The notes beneath the pieces were generated by a model. It had not been told where the DNA came from, did no database searches, and worked only from the letters and a program-made list of their open reading frames with translations. Shown here piece by piece: positions 8,577 through 16,486 of a stretch of DNA of 64,000 nt. The stretch lies in contig NZ_CP076723.1 in NCBI RefSeq assembly GCF_018986915.1, positions 3,381,501-3,445,500 on the forward strand. Direction: 5' to 3'. Source of the DNA: Geomonas oryzisoli. GTDB lineage: Bacteria > Desulfobacterota > Desulfuromonadia > Geobacterales > Geobacteraceae. The translations under genes were made by a program, and so were the position numbers. Each line of letters begins with the position of its first letter. The first letter of the stretch is position 1.

Positions 8577-9869
8577 ATGGAACTAACTATGCCAAACGCT
8601 GCAATAAAGCTTCAAGATATTTCTAAAACTTACAAATTATACGATTCGCAACTGCATCGGCTTAAAGAGGCACTCAACCCGTTGCGTAAAAAATATCATC
8701 ACATTTTTTATGCCATCAACGGCGTCAGCATCACCATCAACAAAGGAGAAGTAATAGGAATTATTGGCAAGAATGGATCAGGAAAGTCAACTCTCCTAAA
8801 AATCATAACCGGTGTTTTAACCCCGACGACCGGAACGGTTGAAGTGCAAGGTAAAGTATCAGCCCTCCTCGAACTAGGTGCAGGATTTAACCCAGAACTG
8901 ACAGGGTTGGAAAATATATATTTTAACGGCACACTCACTGGACAGAGCAAAGAAGAAATAGACCAGAACCTTGACCAGATACTATCGTTCGCGGACATAG
9001 GAGATTTCATTCATCAACCTGTAAAAAACTATTCCAGCGGAATGTTTGTGAGGCTAGCATTTGCTGTGGCAATTAATGTTGCCCCAGATATACTGATTGT
9101 AGATGAAGCCCTTTCCGTCGGCGACATCAGGTTTCAAAGAAAATGTTTTTCAGTTATAGACAACCTAAGAAGCAATGGAAAGACCATTTTATTCGTATCT
9201 CATGCACTTGAAACGGTAAACACTTTTTGCAACAGGGCCATTCTGATCGATGATGGACGAATCCTTGAGCAGGGCCCACCGAAGCTCATTACCAGATTGT
9301 TTCAGAAAATGATGCTGGGTGAGCATTTTGCTGGAGACAGTCTCGCAAAATATAACTCAAATGAAGGCGCCACGAAAGCATTAAATAACGATCGCAAGGC
9401 CATCATAGCCTTGGCTCAAGCCAAGCTAAATATAAATACTACAGGCAAAAAAGCTGAAATAATAGATTATGGCATTGTTGACAGCAGTGGACAGAAGGTG
9501 ACTGCACTGCGATCAGGCGAGAAATACACTATTTACTCGCGAGTTCTCATCCATCAAGATCTTGACAAGATCCACCTTGGATATCCTATCAAGAATGTTC
9601 AAGGGCTCATGTTGTTCGGCGTGAACAGTTATATAAAACGGCTAAAAATCAGTCCACAACAAGCAGGAAATGTAATTGAAGGAAGAGTAGCGGTAACAAT
9701 GTGGCTCGCGCCTGGCAATTACTTTTTAAGTTTCAGGGCAGGCCATATTGACGAAACGTATGACGAATTGGCTGATGCTGTTCATTTTGTCGTCACTGGC
9801 GATTGTGAAGTACTACCGGGGTCAGTTGTCAATCTAGATGCCAAGATGGATATTGCCAATATACTATAA
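8577..9869 (+). CDS. wzt: ABC polysaccharide exporter ATPase with C-terminal substrate-binding domain (Wzt)
   Basis: A 430-residue ATPase. Residues 1-240 form the nucleotide-binding domain: Walker A GIIGKNGSGKSTLL, signature YSSGMFVRLAFAVA, Walker B ILIVDEALSVGD and switch His in FVSHALET. Residues about 270-430 are the extra beta-sandwich domain of Wzt proteins that recognise the modified non-reducing end of a finished O-polysaccharide. This implies an exporter of the cap-dependent kind, which fits the methyltransferases downstream. ATG 8577 lacks a clear ribosome binding site; ATG 8589 is preceded by a weak GGAACT. The gene is clearly A+T-rich against its neighbours, suggesting transfer. 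Confidence 0.93.
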   Translation: MELTMPNAAIKLQDISKTYKLYDSQLHRLKEALNPLRKKYHHIFYAINGVSITINKGEVIGIIGKNGSGKSTLLKIITGVLTPTTGTVEVQGKVSALLELGAGFNPELTGLENIYFNGTLTGQSKEEIDQNLDQILSFADIGDFIHQPVKNYSSGMFVRLAFAVAINVAPDILIVDEALSVGDIRFQRKCFSVIDNLRSNGKTILFVSHALETVNTFCNRAILIDDGRILEQGPPKLITRLFQKMMLGEHFAGDSLAKYNSNEGATKALNNDRKAIIALAQAKLNINTTGKKAEIIDYGIVDSSGQKVTALRSGEKYTIYSRVLIHQDLDKIHLGYPIKNVQGLMLFGVNSYIKRLKISPQQAGNVIEGRVAVTMWLAPGNYFLSFRAGHIDETYDELADAVHFVVTGDCEVLPGSVVNLDAKMDIANIL

Positions 9870-9891
9870 CAATACACACAACGGAGTTCCA

Positions 9892-10872
9892 GTGAGCCAA
9901 CAAGTTGATGATAATATTGCTAATTATTATTTTAATGGGACTCTATTATCAAAAAGGTTCGGTACAAAAGAAATAGCTGCAGCAGCTGATCTGGCGCATA
10001 AGAGGTTTCCCTCTACCGCAATTCTCTATGTAACTGATCAGTACCAGGAAATTGAAATAACGAACGCAGAGCTAGTACCTTTTGATATAGAAGAATTAGA
10101 ACGGCTAGACAATGAGAAGATCAAGGTTTTTTTGTGCGCGTTCGAATCCGACGAGAAATTAGTTACAGTTCTAAAAAAAATCACATCACTCAAAAATGCT
10201 TTTTATTTCACGCCACTGAAATTCTACCCGACCTCAAGGTATTTCCATAGAAATGACCTAGCTAGGACAATCTTGCAGGCAGAGCAACAGCTTGATTTGC
10301 CAAAGTTTGAAGTTGCTGACTATGAGAACTTGATACAGGCCATCGACATCACTCGTCATGTTGTCGGTGATTACGTAGAGATCGGTGTATACCAGGGTCG
10401 AAGTGCCCACTTGGCCCTGAAATATATGAAAGCCTCGGAATGCCCACGGAAGTCTTTTTTCATAGATGTTTTCGATGGATTCACGTACCCGTCTGCTTCT
10501 ACAAGTCCTGACGCTCTATGGGTTAACTTTTGCCAAGATACAAGCGTGGAGTTCGTCTCGAATTTTTTATGTGAGTTTGAGGACATAGAGATACTCAAAC
10601 TTGACATTATCGACGGCACAGTCCCCGCGTCAATAAAATCCATTGCAGTCTGTAACATAGATGTCGACATGTACGAAGCAGTCTTAGCTGCCTTGCTTAA
10701 AACTGCACCACTTATGAGCCAAGGAGGCATTATCGTGGTCGAGGACCAAGGTCACACGCCGGCGCTCGCAGGAGGGTATTTGGCAGTTTGTGAATTCTTG
10801 GAAACAGACATGGCAAAAGAATTCATCCCCATCCACATGGGTTCTGGGCAGATGTTTCTGATTAGACGGTAG
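9892..10872 (+). CDS. SAM-dependent methyltransferase, TylF/macrocin O-methyltransferase-like
   Basis: A 326-residue protein from GTG 9892, which has CGGAG five bases upstream; the frame is open to 9838 but that part overlaps wzt. The C-terminal 190 residues hold the methyltransferase fold: VGDYVEIGVYQGRSAHLALK is the SAM-binding loop, FFIDVFDGF follows, and NIDVDMYEAV with GGIIVVEDQGHTP is the metal-binding and catalytic region of the TylF family, which methylates sugar hydroxyls. The N-terminal 130 residues are unrecognised. Lying directly behind wzt, it may add the O-methyl cap or methyl groups along the glycan. A+T-rich like wzt. Confidence 0.82.
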   Translation: MSQQVDDNIANYYFNGTLLSKRFGTKEIAAAADLAHKRFPSTAILYVTDQYQEIEITNAELVPFDIEELERLDNEKIKVFLCAFESDEKLVTVLKKITSLKNAFYFTPLKFYPTSRYFHRNDLARTILQAEQQLDLPKFEVADYENLIQAIDITRHVVGDYVEIGVYQGRSAHLALKYMKASECPRKSFFIDVFDGFTYPSASTSPDALWVNFCQDTSVEFVSNFLCEFEDIEILKLDIIDGTVPASIKSIAVCNIDVDMYEAVLAALLKTAPLMSQGGIIVVEDQGHTPALAGGYLAVCEFLETDMAKEFIPIHMGSGQMFLIRR

Positions 10873-10898
10873 GGCTTTAATAGTCAGCGGAGGAAGCT

Positions 10899-11684
10899 TT
10901 GCCACTTACGACAAAGAAGACCATTTACCGGGTGCTTAACTCTCTAAACAAGAATGCTGTCCATTTATTTTTATTGTCACCGCCGTTATGCGGATCGACG
11001 CTGGTGCAACAGCTAATTTCCACCTCTCCCAAGGCAACAACCTTCGAGCAGGAAGGCCAATGGCTTCCGGAAGTTCAAGATATTCTCGGATGCCCCGAGC
11101 GTTGGGACCCACAGCTTAAAGTTGATTGGAATAAGGTGAGGAAGACCTTCAACTCGTACTGGTCACCCTGGAAACCAGTGAGGTTTGAAAAATCACCTCC
11201 TCATCTCATGCGAGCCCAACAACTTCAGGAGGAATTCAACAATAGCCATTTCCTTATTACGATCAGAAATCCTTATGCACAGATTGAGGGAATGCTCCGA
11301 CGACAATGGATGCCCTCAGCAAAATCTGCTGCGGAATTTTGGGTTATGACTGCAAGGACACAGATCTCAAACATTAAAAGCCTACAAAATAACTTTTTTT
11401 TCAGCTATGAATATCTCGTAAGCGAGCCAAACCGGTGCATTGAGAACCTAATCAGCTTCGTACCGCAGTTACAGTCGCTATCTCCTGATATTTTGTTTAC
11501 TGCCCACAATGTAACCGGACAACCGATAAAGGGCATTAAGAATTTGAATGAAATTAAAATCTCCAACTTATCTCAGATGGACATCCATGATATCAATAGT
11601 GTATTGTCTCGGAATCTAGACGTTCTGCAGTATTTTTCGTACACCATGCACTTTGGCCAAGGCCGGATATTTCATGGAGGATGA
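10899..11684 (+). CDS. Sulfotransferase family protein with atypical PAPS motif
   Basis: A 261-residue cytoplasmic protein starting at TTG 10899 behind GCGGAGGAAG. The 5'-phosphosulfate-binding loop is FLLSPPLCGSTLVQQL, where the usual PRSGTT is changed to PLCGST, so the Arg is Leu. The 3'-phosphate-binding segment HFLITIRNPYAQIEGML is normal. These features place it in the bacterial sulfotransferase family that moves sulfate from PAPS to carbohydrate hydroxyls. Activity is uncertain because of the loop change. Its 3' end runs directly into the remnant of a second sulfotransferase gene (11650-11747), so the last ten codons (from about GQGRIFHGG) may be recombination-derived. A+T-rich. Confidence 0.75.
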   Translation: MPLTTKKTIYRVLNSLNKNAVHLFLLSPPLCGSTLVQQLISTSPKATTFEQEGQWLPEVQDILGCPERWDPQLKVDWNKVRKTFNSYWSPWKPVRFEKSPPHLMRAQQLQEEFNNSHFLITIRNPYAQIEGMLRRQWMPSAKSAAEFWVMTARTQISNIKSLQNNFFFSYEYLVSEPNRCIENLISFVPQLQSLSPDILFTAHNVTGQPIKGIKNLNEIKISNLSQMDIHDINSVLSRNLDVLQYFSYTMHFGQGRIFHGG

Positions 11685-11747
11685 CCAGTCCCCCCCCGAC
11701 AGCAATCCAAAATCCTTTTTCGAAGATCCGGTTATCAATGGCATACA
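11650..11747 (+). pseudogene. Remnant of a sulfotransferase gene (5' fragment)
   Basis: In the frame starting near 11653 the peptide MAKAGYFMEDDQSPPDSNP, continuing KSFFEDPVINGI, matches residues about 21-52 of the intact sulfotransferase at 13513 (LAKAGYFMGDDLYPPRDSNP, then KGFFEDPVINGI). The DNA is also close, including the C-rich run. The match starts inside the gene and ends abruptly at about 11747, so both ends are lost. It overlaps the 3' end of the preceding sulfotransferase gene in another frame. Confidence 0.8.
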
Positions 11748-11888
11748 TTCCCCCACCACGACACCAAAGGGCTGTTACCGGAAACTCTCAGTAAAGGTGC
11801 AGGACTCGGTCGCAGGATCGGACTTCTCGGCCTCGATCAAGGACTATTTCTTTAAAGTGTGCAAAAACATGCGAATCTGGGTGGATGT

Positions 11889-12725
11889 ATGTTCGGCTTT
11901 GGAAAGCGAAAGAAACCGTCAATCTCCGTCATCACCTGGGATGCCAGCTTCAGGGATTTTTTCCACACCGTGGATTGCTTTGGGAGCCAGAACTTCCCCA
12001 AAGAGGACTATGAGTTCATCTGGGTGGATTTCTACCGCAACCATAACCCTCAGTTGTTGCAGAAGATTTCCCAATACCCCAACGCCAGGTTGCTCAACCT
12101 GGATCACGACCAAAGCACCCAATGGCATCTTGGCAAGTGCGTCAACGCCGGCATAGCGGAAGCAAGGGGTGAAATCCTTGTCATCCCCGACGGCGATATC
12201 ACCGCTGATGCTGATTTGCTCGATGCAATCAGAAGGGAACATGCAGAGTACAAAGATCTTGTACTTTATTTCAGGCGCTGGGATGAGCCATCGGAGAAAC
12301 ACGACGCTCACCAAAGCTACCAGTTGGACTACCTGCAGCGTGTCTGCGAGTTGACCAATGCGACCAACTACGGAGGCTTGATCTCGTTAAAGAGACAGAC
12401 CTTGCAGCAGGTGAATAACTACGAAGAGCACTGCGTGTTCGCAGGTCCTGGTGCCAACGGGCTTGAACTGTACTTGAGGCTGAGGAACAAGGGACTCCCT
12501 ATCAAGTGGCACACGAAGAAGATCTTCCACCCTTTTCACGAGAACACCGGCACTTCATCGACGGACCGTGCCGCCATGGAACAACTCGCTAAAATGCATC
12601 CCTGGATCAATCCTTACTCTGGCATCGAACAGTCATGGGTGCTAAAGTGTCGCAACCTCGACTTAAGTTGTGAGGCGAACACCGGGTATATCGATCAGTG
12701 CCTCGAGCACATTCCTACGTTATAA
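11889..12725 (+). CDS. Glycosyltransferase-like protein (GT-A fold, family 2 related)
   Basis: A 278-residue protein from ATG 11889; the frame is open back to 11859 but GGTGGA favours the later start. It begins FGFGKRKKPSISVITWDASF, has YEFIWVDFYRN, then a DxD-like VIPDGDITADADLLDAIRRE near residue 105, and a C-terminal half with FAGPGANGLELYLRLRNKGL and a conserved-looking KIFHPFHENTGTSS. The first half resembles GT2 nucleotide-diphospho-sugar transferases, but the standard VDNxSxDxT element is altered, so a distant family member is likely. It sits between a sulfotransferase remnant and a methyltransferase gene in the same direction. Substrate unknown. Confidence 0.75.
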   Translation: MFGFGKRKKPSISVITWDASFRDFFHTVDCFGSQNFPKEDYEFIWVDFYRNHNPQLLQKISQYPNARLLNLDHDQSTQWHLGKCVNAGIAEARGEILVIPDGDITADADLLDAIRREHAEYKDLVLYFRRWDEPSEKHDAHQSYQLDYLQRVCELTNATNYGGLISLKRQTLQQVNNYEEHCVFAGPGANGLELYLRLRNKGLPIKWHTKKIFHPFHENTGTSSTDRAAMEQLAKMHPWINPYSGIEQSWVLKCRNLDLSCEANTGYIDQCLEHIPTL

Positions 12726-12782
12726 CGGTACCCACTGGCGCGGGATTGGCGCCCCACCTCAAAGTCATCTTCTGGAGGTCAG

Positions 12783-13508
12783 ATGTTAGAATGGCCAAGA
12801 TACAGCGTTTACGACTCGCCTGATTACCTCGATCTGAGGAATAAAATCGCCAACCCCGGCCCGGGGCGACCGAAAGCCTGGGCTTACCCGTGGTGCGTAC
12901 TCAACGGCAGACTGGAAAAGTATCAGACCTGCATGGATTTCGGGTGTGGCTCCTGGACCAACCTGACCCACCACATAAGCGGGATTACCGACTTTCTCAC
13001 GATCGGTCTCGACCTCGACAATCTACAGCAAGACACCGACAAGGTCCGTTTCTTCATCACCCCCACAGACCGTATCGAGTTCCCCGACAACTTTTTCGAC
13101 AGGGTATTCTCTGTCTCCGTGCTTGAGCATGTCCCGGTGGCGCAGCGAGAAACCGTCCTGAAGGAACTTTTCAGGGTGCTGCGCCCGGGAGGCCTTGCCG
13201 TGCTGGTGATCGACTGGGTCTTCGGGATGACTCCGAGCCTGCTGCAACAACTCAGTGTCAGCCAGTACCTGGGTAGGATCGGGTCGCAGATTTACGGCAA
13301 CTATGATTTTGCCAAGCTCATAGACGATTACAGCGACATAGTAGTTCCGTTGGAAGCCATAGACAGAGCCATGTTGCCAGGCGCCGACGAATTCGATGAA
13401 AACGCTATACTGGCAGACACCGACATCCTCGTCAGCCTTTCTGACCAAGTCACAGATGTAGAGCTTTTCAAATACACGGCTCCGGGCCTTATTCTCAGGA
13501 AACTGTAG
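12783..13508 (+). CDS. Class I SAM-dependent methyltransferase (type 11)
   Basis: A 241-residue methyltransferase starting at ATG 12783 behind TGGAGGT. CMDFGCGSWTNLTHHI is the SAM-binding motif I, GLDLDN is motif II, and DRVFSVSVLEHVP and LFRVLRPGGLAVLVID are motifs IV-VI of the Methyltransf_11 group. The acceptor cannot be read from sequence; in this setting a sugar or glycan terminus is plausible. The stop is four bases before the next sulfotransferase start, so these two genes are co-translated. Base composition returns to the G+C-rich style of the rest of the island. Confidence 0.88.
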   Translation: MLEWPRYSVYDSPDYLDLRNKIANPGPGRPKAWAYPWCVLNGRLEKYQTCMDFGCGSWTNLTHHISGITDFLTIGLDLDNLQQDTDKVRFFITPTDRIEFPDNFFDRVFSVSVLEHVPVAQRETVLKELFRVLRPGGLAVLVIDWVFGMTPSLLQQLSVSQYLGRIGSQIYGNYDFAKLIDDYSDIVVPLEAIDRAMLPGADEFDENAILADTDILVSLSDQVTDVELFKYTAPGLILRKL

Positions 13509-13512
13509 GCGT

Positions 13513-14334
13513 ATGCGTAACTGTCTGATATTGGGATCCGGGCGAAGCGGCACCAGCATGCTTGCCGGCACTTTGGCCAAGGCGGGATACTTCATGGGGG
13601 ACGACCTGTACCCCCCCCGCGATAGTAATCCAAAAGGCTTTTTCGAAGATCCAGTCATTAACGGCATCAACGAGCAGATTCTCGAGCCCCTGGATTACCG
13701 AACGACTCATCCGGTCAGGACAGCTGTCTGCGCGGCAGCGACATCACTGCCGCGATCACTCGCGTCACGTATCAACGCGGCCATCGGTACCGATTATCCG
13801 CTGACCTACGGACAAAGATGGCTGGAGCGGGTCCCGTTGGGACAGAGGATAGAGTCTACCAACCAGGTGGTAGAACAAATAAAGGAAGTCACTAAGCGGG
13901 CACCTTTTTGCTTCAAGGATCCCCGCTTTAGCTACACGCTCCCCGTTTGGCGCCCCTACCTTGAGAATACGGTGTTTATTTGCATCTTCCGCGAGCCCGG
14001 TGCTACCGCTAACAGCATCGTGAAAGAGTGCAAGGATATGGAATATCTGGAAAGTGTGAAGATGAGCTTTGACATAGCCATCGAGGTCTGGACACAGATG
14101 TATAAACATATCCTGTCGCTGCACCGTCACACCGGAGAGTGGATGTTTCTCCACTACAACCAGATGATGGATCCGAAGGTTCTCGACATGCTGGAACAAT
14201 TTACAGGTGCGCATGTTGACCGCTCTTTTCCTGACATAGCCCTTAGAAGGTCTCGCAGCAACGGAGAAATCTCCCCGAAGGTGCAGAAAATCTACGCATT
14301 CCTGTGCCAACTCGCGGGTTATCACGAGACTTAG
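13513..14334 (+). CDS. Sulfotransferase family protein
   Basis: A 273-residue protein. The N-terminus MRNCLILGSGRSGTSMLAGT is the canonical PAPS 5'-phosphosulfate loop (GSGRSGTS). CFKDPRFSYTLPVW follows, and NTVFICIFREPGATANSI is the 3'-phosphate-binding region. It probably transfers sulfate from PAPS to a hydroxyl of the glycan assembled by this island. A partial duplicate of its 5' end lies at 11650-11747. The gene is eight bases before the next glycosyltransferase gene and four bases after a methyltransferase gene, within one transcription unit. Confidence 0.87.
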   Translation: MRNCLILGSGRSGTSMLAGTLAKAGYFMGDDLYPPRDSNPKGFFEDPVINGINEQILEPLDYRTTHPVRTAVCAAATSLPRSLASRINAAIGTDYPLTYGQRWLERVPLGQRIESTNQVVEQIKEVTKRAPFCFKDPRFSYTLPVWRPYLENTVFICIFREPGATANSIVKECKDMEYLESVKMSFDIAIEVWTQMYKHILSLHRHTGEWMFLHYNQMMDPKVLDMLEQFTGAHVDRSFPDIALRRSRSNGEISPKVQKIYAFLCQLAGYHET

Positions 14335-14341
14335 GATCTAT

Positions 14342-16465
14342 ATGCTGGTTTCAGTAGTGATATGCACCTATAACCGATCGGAGTTGCTCGAGGCAGCGTT
14401 ACGATCGGTGATCAGCCAGGATTTCCCTCTGGACAGGTTTGAGGTGGTTGTCGTCGACAACAACTCTACCGATGACACCAGAGAGAGAGTAGCGGCCATC
14501 TCGTCAGGTGCCGCCGTGAAGACAAGCTATGTCTTCGTTGAGAAGCAAGGCCTCTCCTATGCCAGAAACGCCGGCATCGAGGCATCCTCAGGTGAAATCG
14601 TCGTCTTTACTGATGATGATATAGAAGCAGATCGGTACTGGCTTTCCAATCTGGTGGACGCTTTTACACAGCCTGAAGTCTGCTGTGCAGGAGGGCCTCT
14701 GAAGCCGCTATGGCTGCACCCAAGGCCGGAGTGGTTGGTGGATGAGTTGCTGCCGGCCATCGCCATCAGTGACTTCCCTGCAGCCGAACTAGGCGAGTTC
14801 AAGAGCCCCAGCTACCCGTGGGGAGCCAACATCGCCTTCAGGAAAAGAGTATTTCAAAGCATCGGCATGTTTCCCACCGACTTGGGCCGGGTAGGAACAA
14901 GGCTTTTGTCGAATGAAGAGATCTTCCTGTGCAGAAGGATCGTGAGGAACGGCCTGCGCATCGCTTTTGCAGAGAAAGCCGTCATTTATCATAAGGTGCC
15001 ACCGTCCAGACTGACAAAGAACTATTTCCTGCATCGTTACAGCAACCAAGGCGCCTCCGATGCAATCCTCGACACAGTAAGCGATGACGTCCCATATCGG
15101 CGCATCCAGCAATTGTTCCTCTCTCTGAAAAACAACGACGCCTCGAAGTTCGCTGTCCGCTGTTTTTTACGGTCAGTCTCGGCGTATCTGATCCAACTTG
15201 CCTCGCTGGCAGAGGCGGGGGCTGTGCGGCTTGATGCTGTACGCCTGATACACTCAGCCATGAAAACCGTCGCGGACCGGTCAGAGACGGATGCGTTGCA
15301 AAAAGAATTACAGGACCGGACCGTATGGGCGCTTCAACTCAAAGAGGCGGTTACTGCACGCGATGAAACTGTACGGTCGCTTCAAACCACCGTGGAACAA
15401 CGGACTGCATGGGCTCAGAGTGTCACCAAAGAGTTGGAACAAAGAGACTCACTGATTCAATCGCTCCAGCAGGAACTCCAGGACCGAACGGCATGGGCAC
15501 TGGAACTGACGGAAACGGTGGCCGTACGCGATGAGACGGTCCGATCACTGAAGACCGCACTCGATGAGCGGACGACGTGGGCGCTAAATATCCAGGAGGA
15601 GTTACAGCAACGGGATATAGTGATTCTGGGCCTCCAGCATGAACTATCGGACCGTACCACCTGGAGCCTGTGCCTCAAGGCGGAACTGGAACAAAGCAGT
15701 ACAAGACTTCAGGCCCTCCAGCAGGAGTTTGCGGACCGCACGGCTTGGGCACTTGAGCTTAATGATTTAGTGGCTGCACAGGGCGGAACAATCCGGATGC
15801 TGCAAGAGACAATCGATGAGCGGACGGCATGGGCCCGGAAGCTTGAGGATGAGTCGGGACAAAAAGATTCAATGGTGCGGGCGTTACAGGAAGAAATCGC
15901 CCAACAGACGGGGTGGGCACTCGCTCTCAAAGCCGAAACGGAGCAACAGGAAAGCATCATCGAGTCGCTGCGACAGGAACTCGATGAGCGGACAGCGTGG
16001 GCGCTTGCTCTTAAGGGGGACCTGGAACAAAGAGTTACGGCGGTGCAGTCCCTGCAACAAGAGCTCGATGAGCGGACAGCGTGGGCGCTTGCTCTTAAGG
16101 ATGACCTGGAACAAAGGGTTGCGGCGGTGCAGTCGCTGCAACAAAAAGTAAGGGAACAAAACGACTGTGTAGACACGCTTAAAGCCGAGCTGGATCGAGA
16201 ATTGATGCTGCACCGGGAGGAAATCCTCGAGAAAGCGCGACATCTTGAAACCGAGTTGGCATCAAAAGAATCATTGAACGAGCTGCTGCTCGAAAAGAAT
16301 CGCGAGCTGCAAAGGCTTCAAATGCAATGGGATGCGGAGAGGGCGCAGCTTACCCAAGAACTTTCGGCAAATGAGTCCCGCGTCGAAAGCCTGCTCAACT
16401 CCATGAGCTGGAAAATCACTTCTCCCTTGCGATCAATCTACTCCGTTTTTACCAAAAAATCTTAA
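14342..16465 (+). CDS. Family 2 glycosyltransferase with long tandem-repeat coiled coil
   Basis: A 707-residue protein. Residues 1-310 are a GT2 domain: VSVVICTYNRSELLEAAL, VVDNNSTDDTRERV, VFTDDDIEADRYW as the DxD site and SNEEIFLCRRI as the catalytic acid region. From residue 325 to 604 there are ten tandem repeats of exactly 28 residues (four heptads each) with the core [DE]RTAWAL; the Trp is invariant (329, 357, 385 and so on to 581). A further charged coil and a short tail ending SMSWKITSPLRSIYSVF follow, an ending common on surface-glycan glycosyltransferases. The coil would be about 40 nm long if fully extended. A scaffold or chain-length ruler is possible by analogy with WbdD, but this is inference. 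Confidence 0.88.
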   Translation: MLVSVVICTYNRSELLEAALRSVISQDFPLDRFEVVVVDNNSTDDTRERVAAISSGAAVKTSYVFVEKQGLSYARNAGIEASSGEIVVFTDDDIEADRYWLSNLVDAFTQPEVCCAGGPLKPLWLHPRPEWLVDELLPAIAISDFPAAELGEFKSPSYPWGANIAFRKRVFQSIGMFPTDLGRVGTRLLSNEEIFLCRRIVRNGLRIAFAEKAVIYHKVPPSRLTKNYFLHRYSNQGASDAILDTVSDDVPYRRIQQLFLSLKNNDASKFAVRCFLRSVSAYLIQLASLAEAGAVRLDAVRLIHSAMKTVADRSETDALQKELQDRTVWALQLKEAVTARDETVRSLQTTVEQRTAWAQSVTKELEQRDSLIQSLQQELQDRTAWALELTETVAVRDETVRSLKTALDERTTWALNIQEELQQRDIVILGLQHELSDRTTWSLCLKAELEQSSTRLQALQQEFADRTAWALELNDLVAAQGGTIRMLQETIDERTAWARKLEDESGQKDSMVRALQEEIAQQTGWALALKAETEQQESIIESLRQELDERTAWALALKGDLEQRVTAVQSLQQELDERTAWALALKDDLEQRVAAVQSLQQKVREQNDCVDTLKAELDRELMLHREEILEKARHLETELASKESLNELLLEKNRELQRLQMQWDAERAQLTQELSANESRVESLLNSMSWKITSPLRSIYSVFTKKS
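15314..16153 (+). repeat. Ten in-frame 84-bp tandem repeats within the glycosyltransferase gene
   Basis: Repeats start at 15314 and every 84 bp to 16070, each encoding 28 residues with an RTxWA-type core. The ninth and tenth copies (15986-16153) are nearly identical at the DNA level, while earlier copies are diverged. That pattern points to recent duplication at the 3' end and possible length variation. Confidence 0.9.
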
Positions 16466-16486
16466 GTCAGGACCAGGAAACAGGTT

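Noticed and set aside
11748-11850. A short frame ending ...LLGLDQGLFL after the sulfotransferase remnant
   Set aside because: It could be the end of another lost gene, but it has no recognisable motif and is too short to support.
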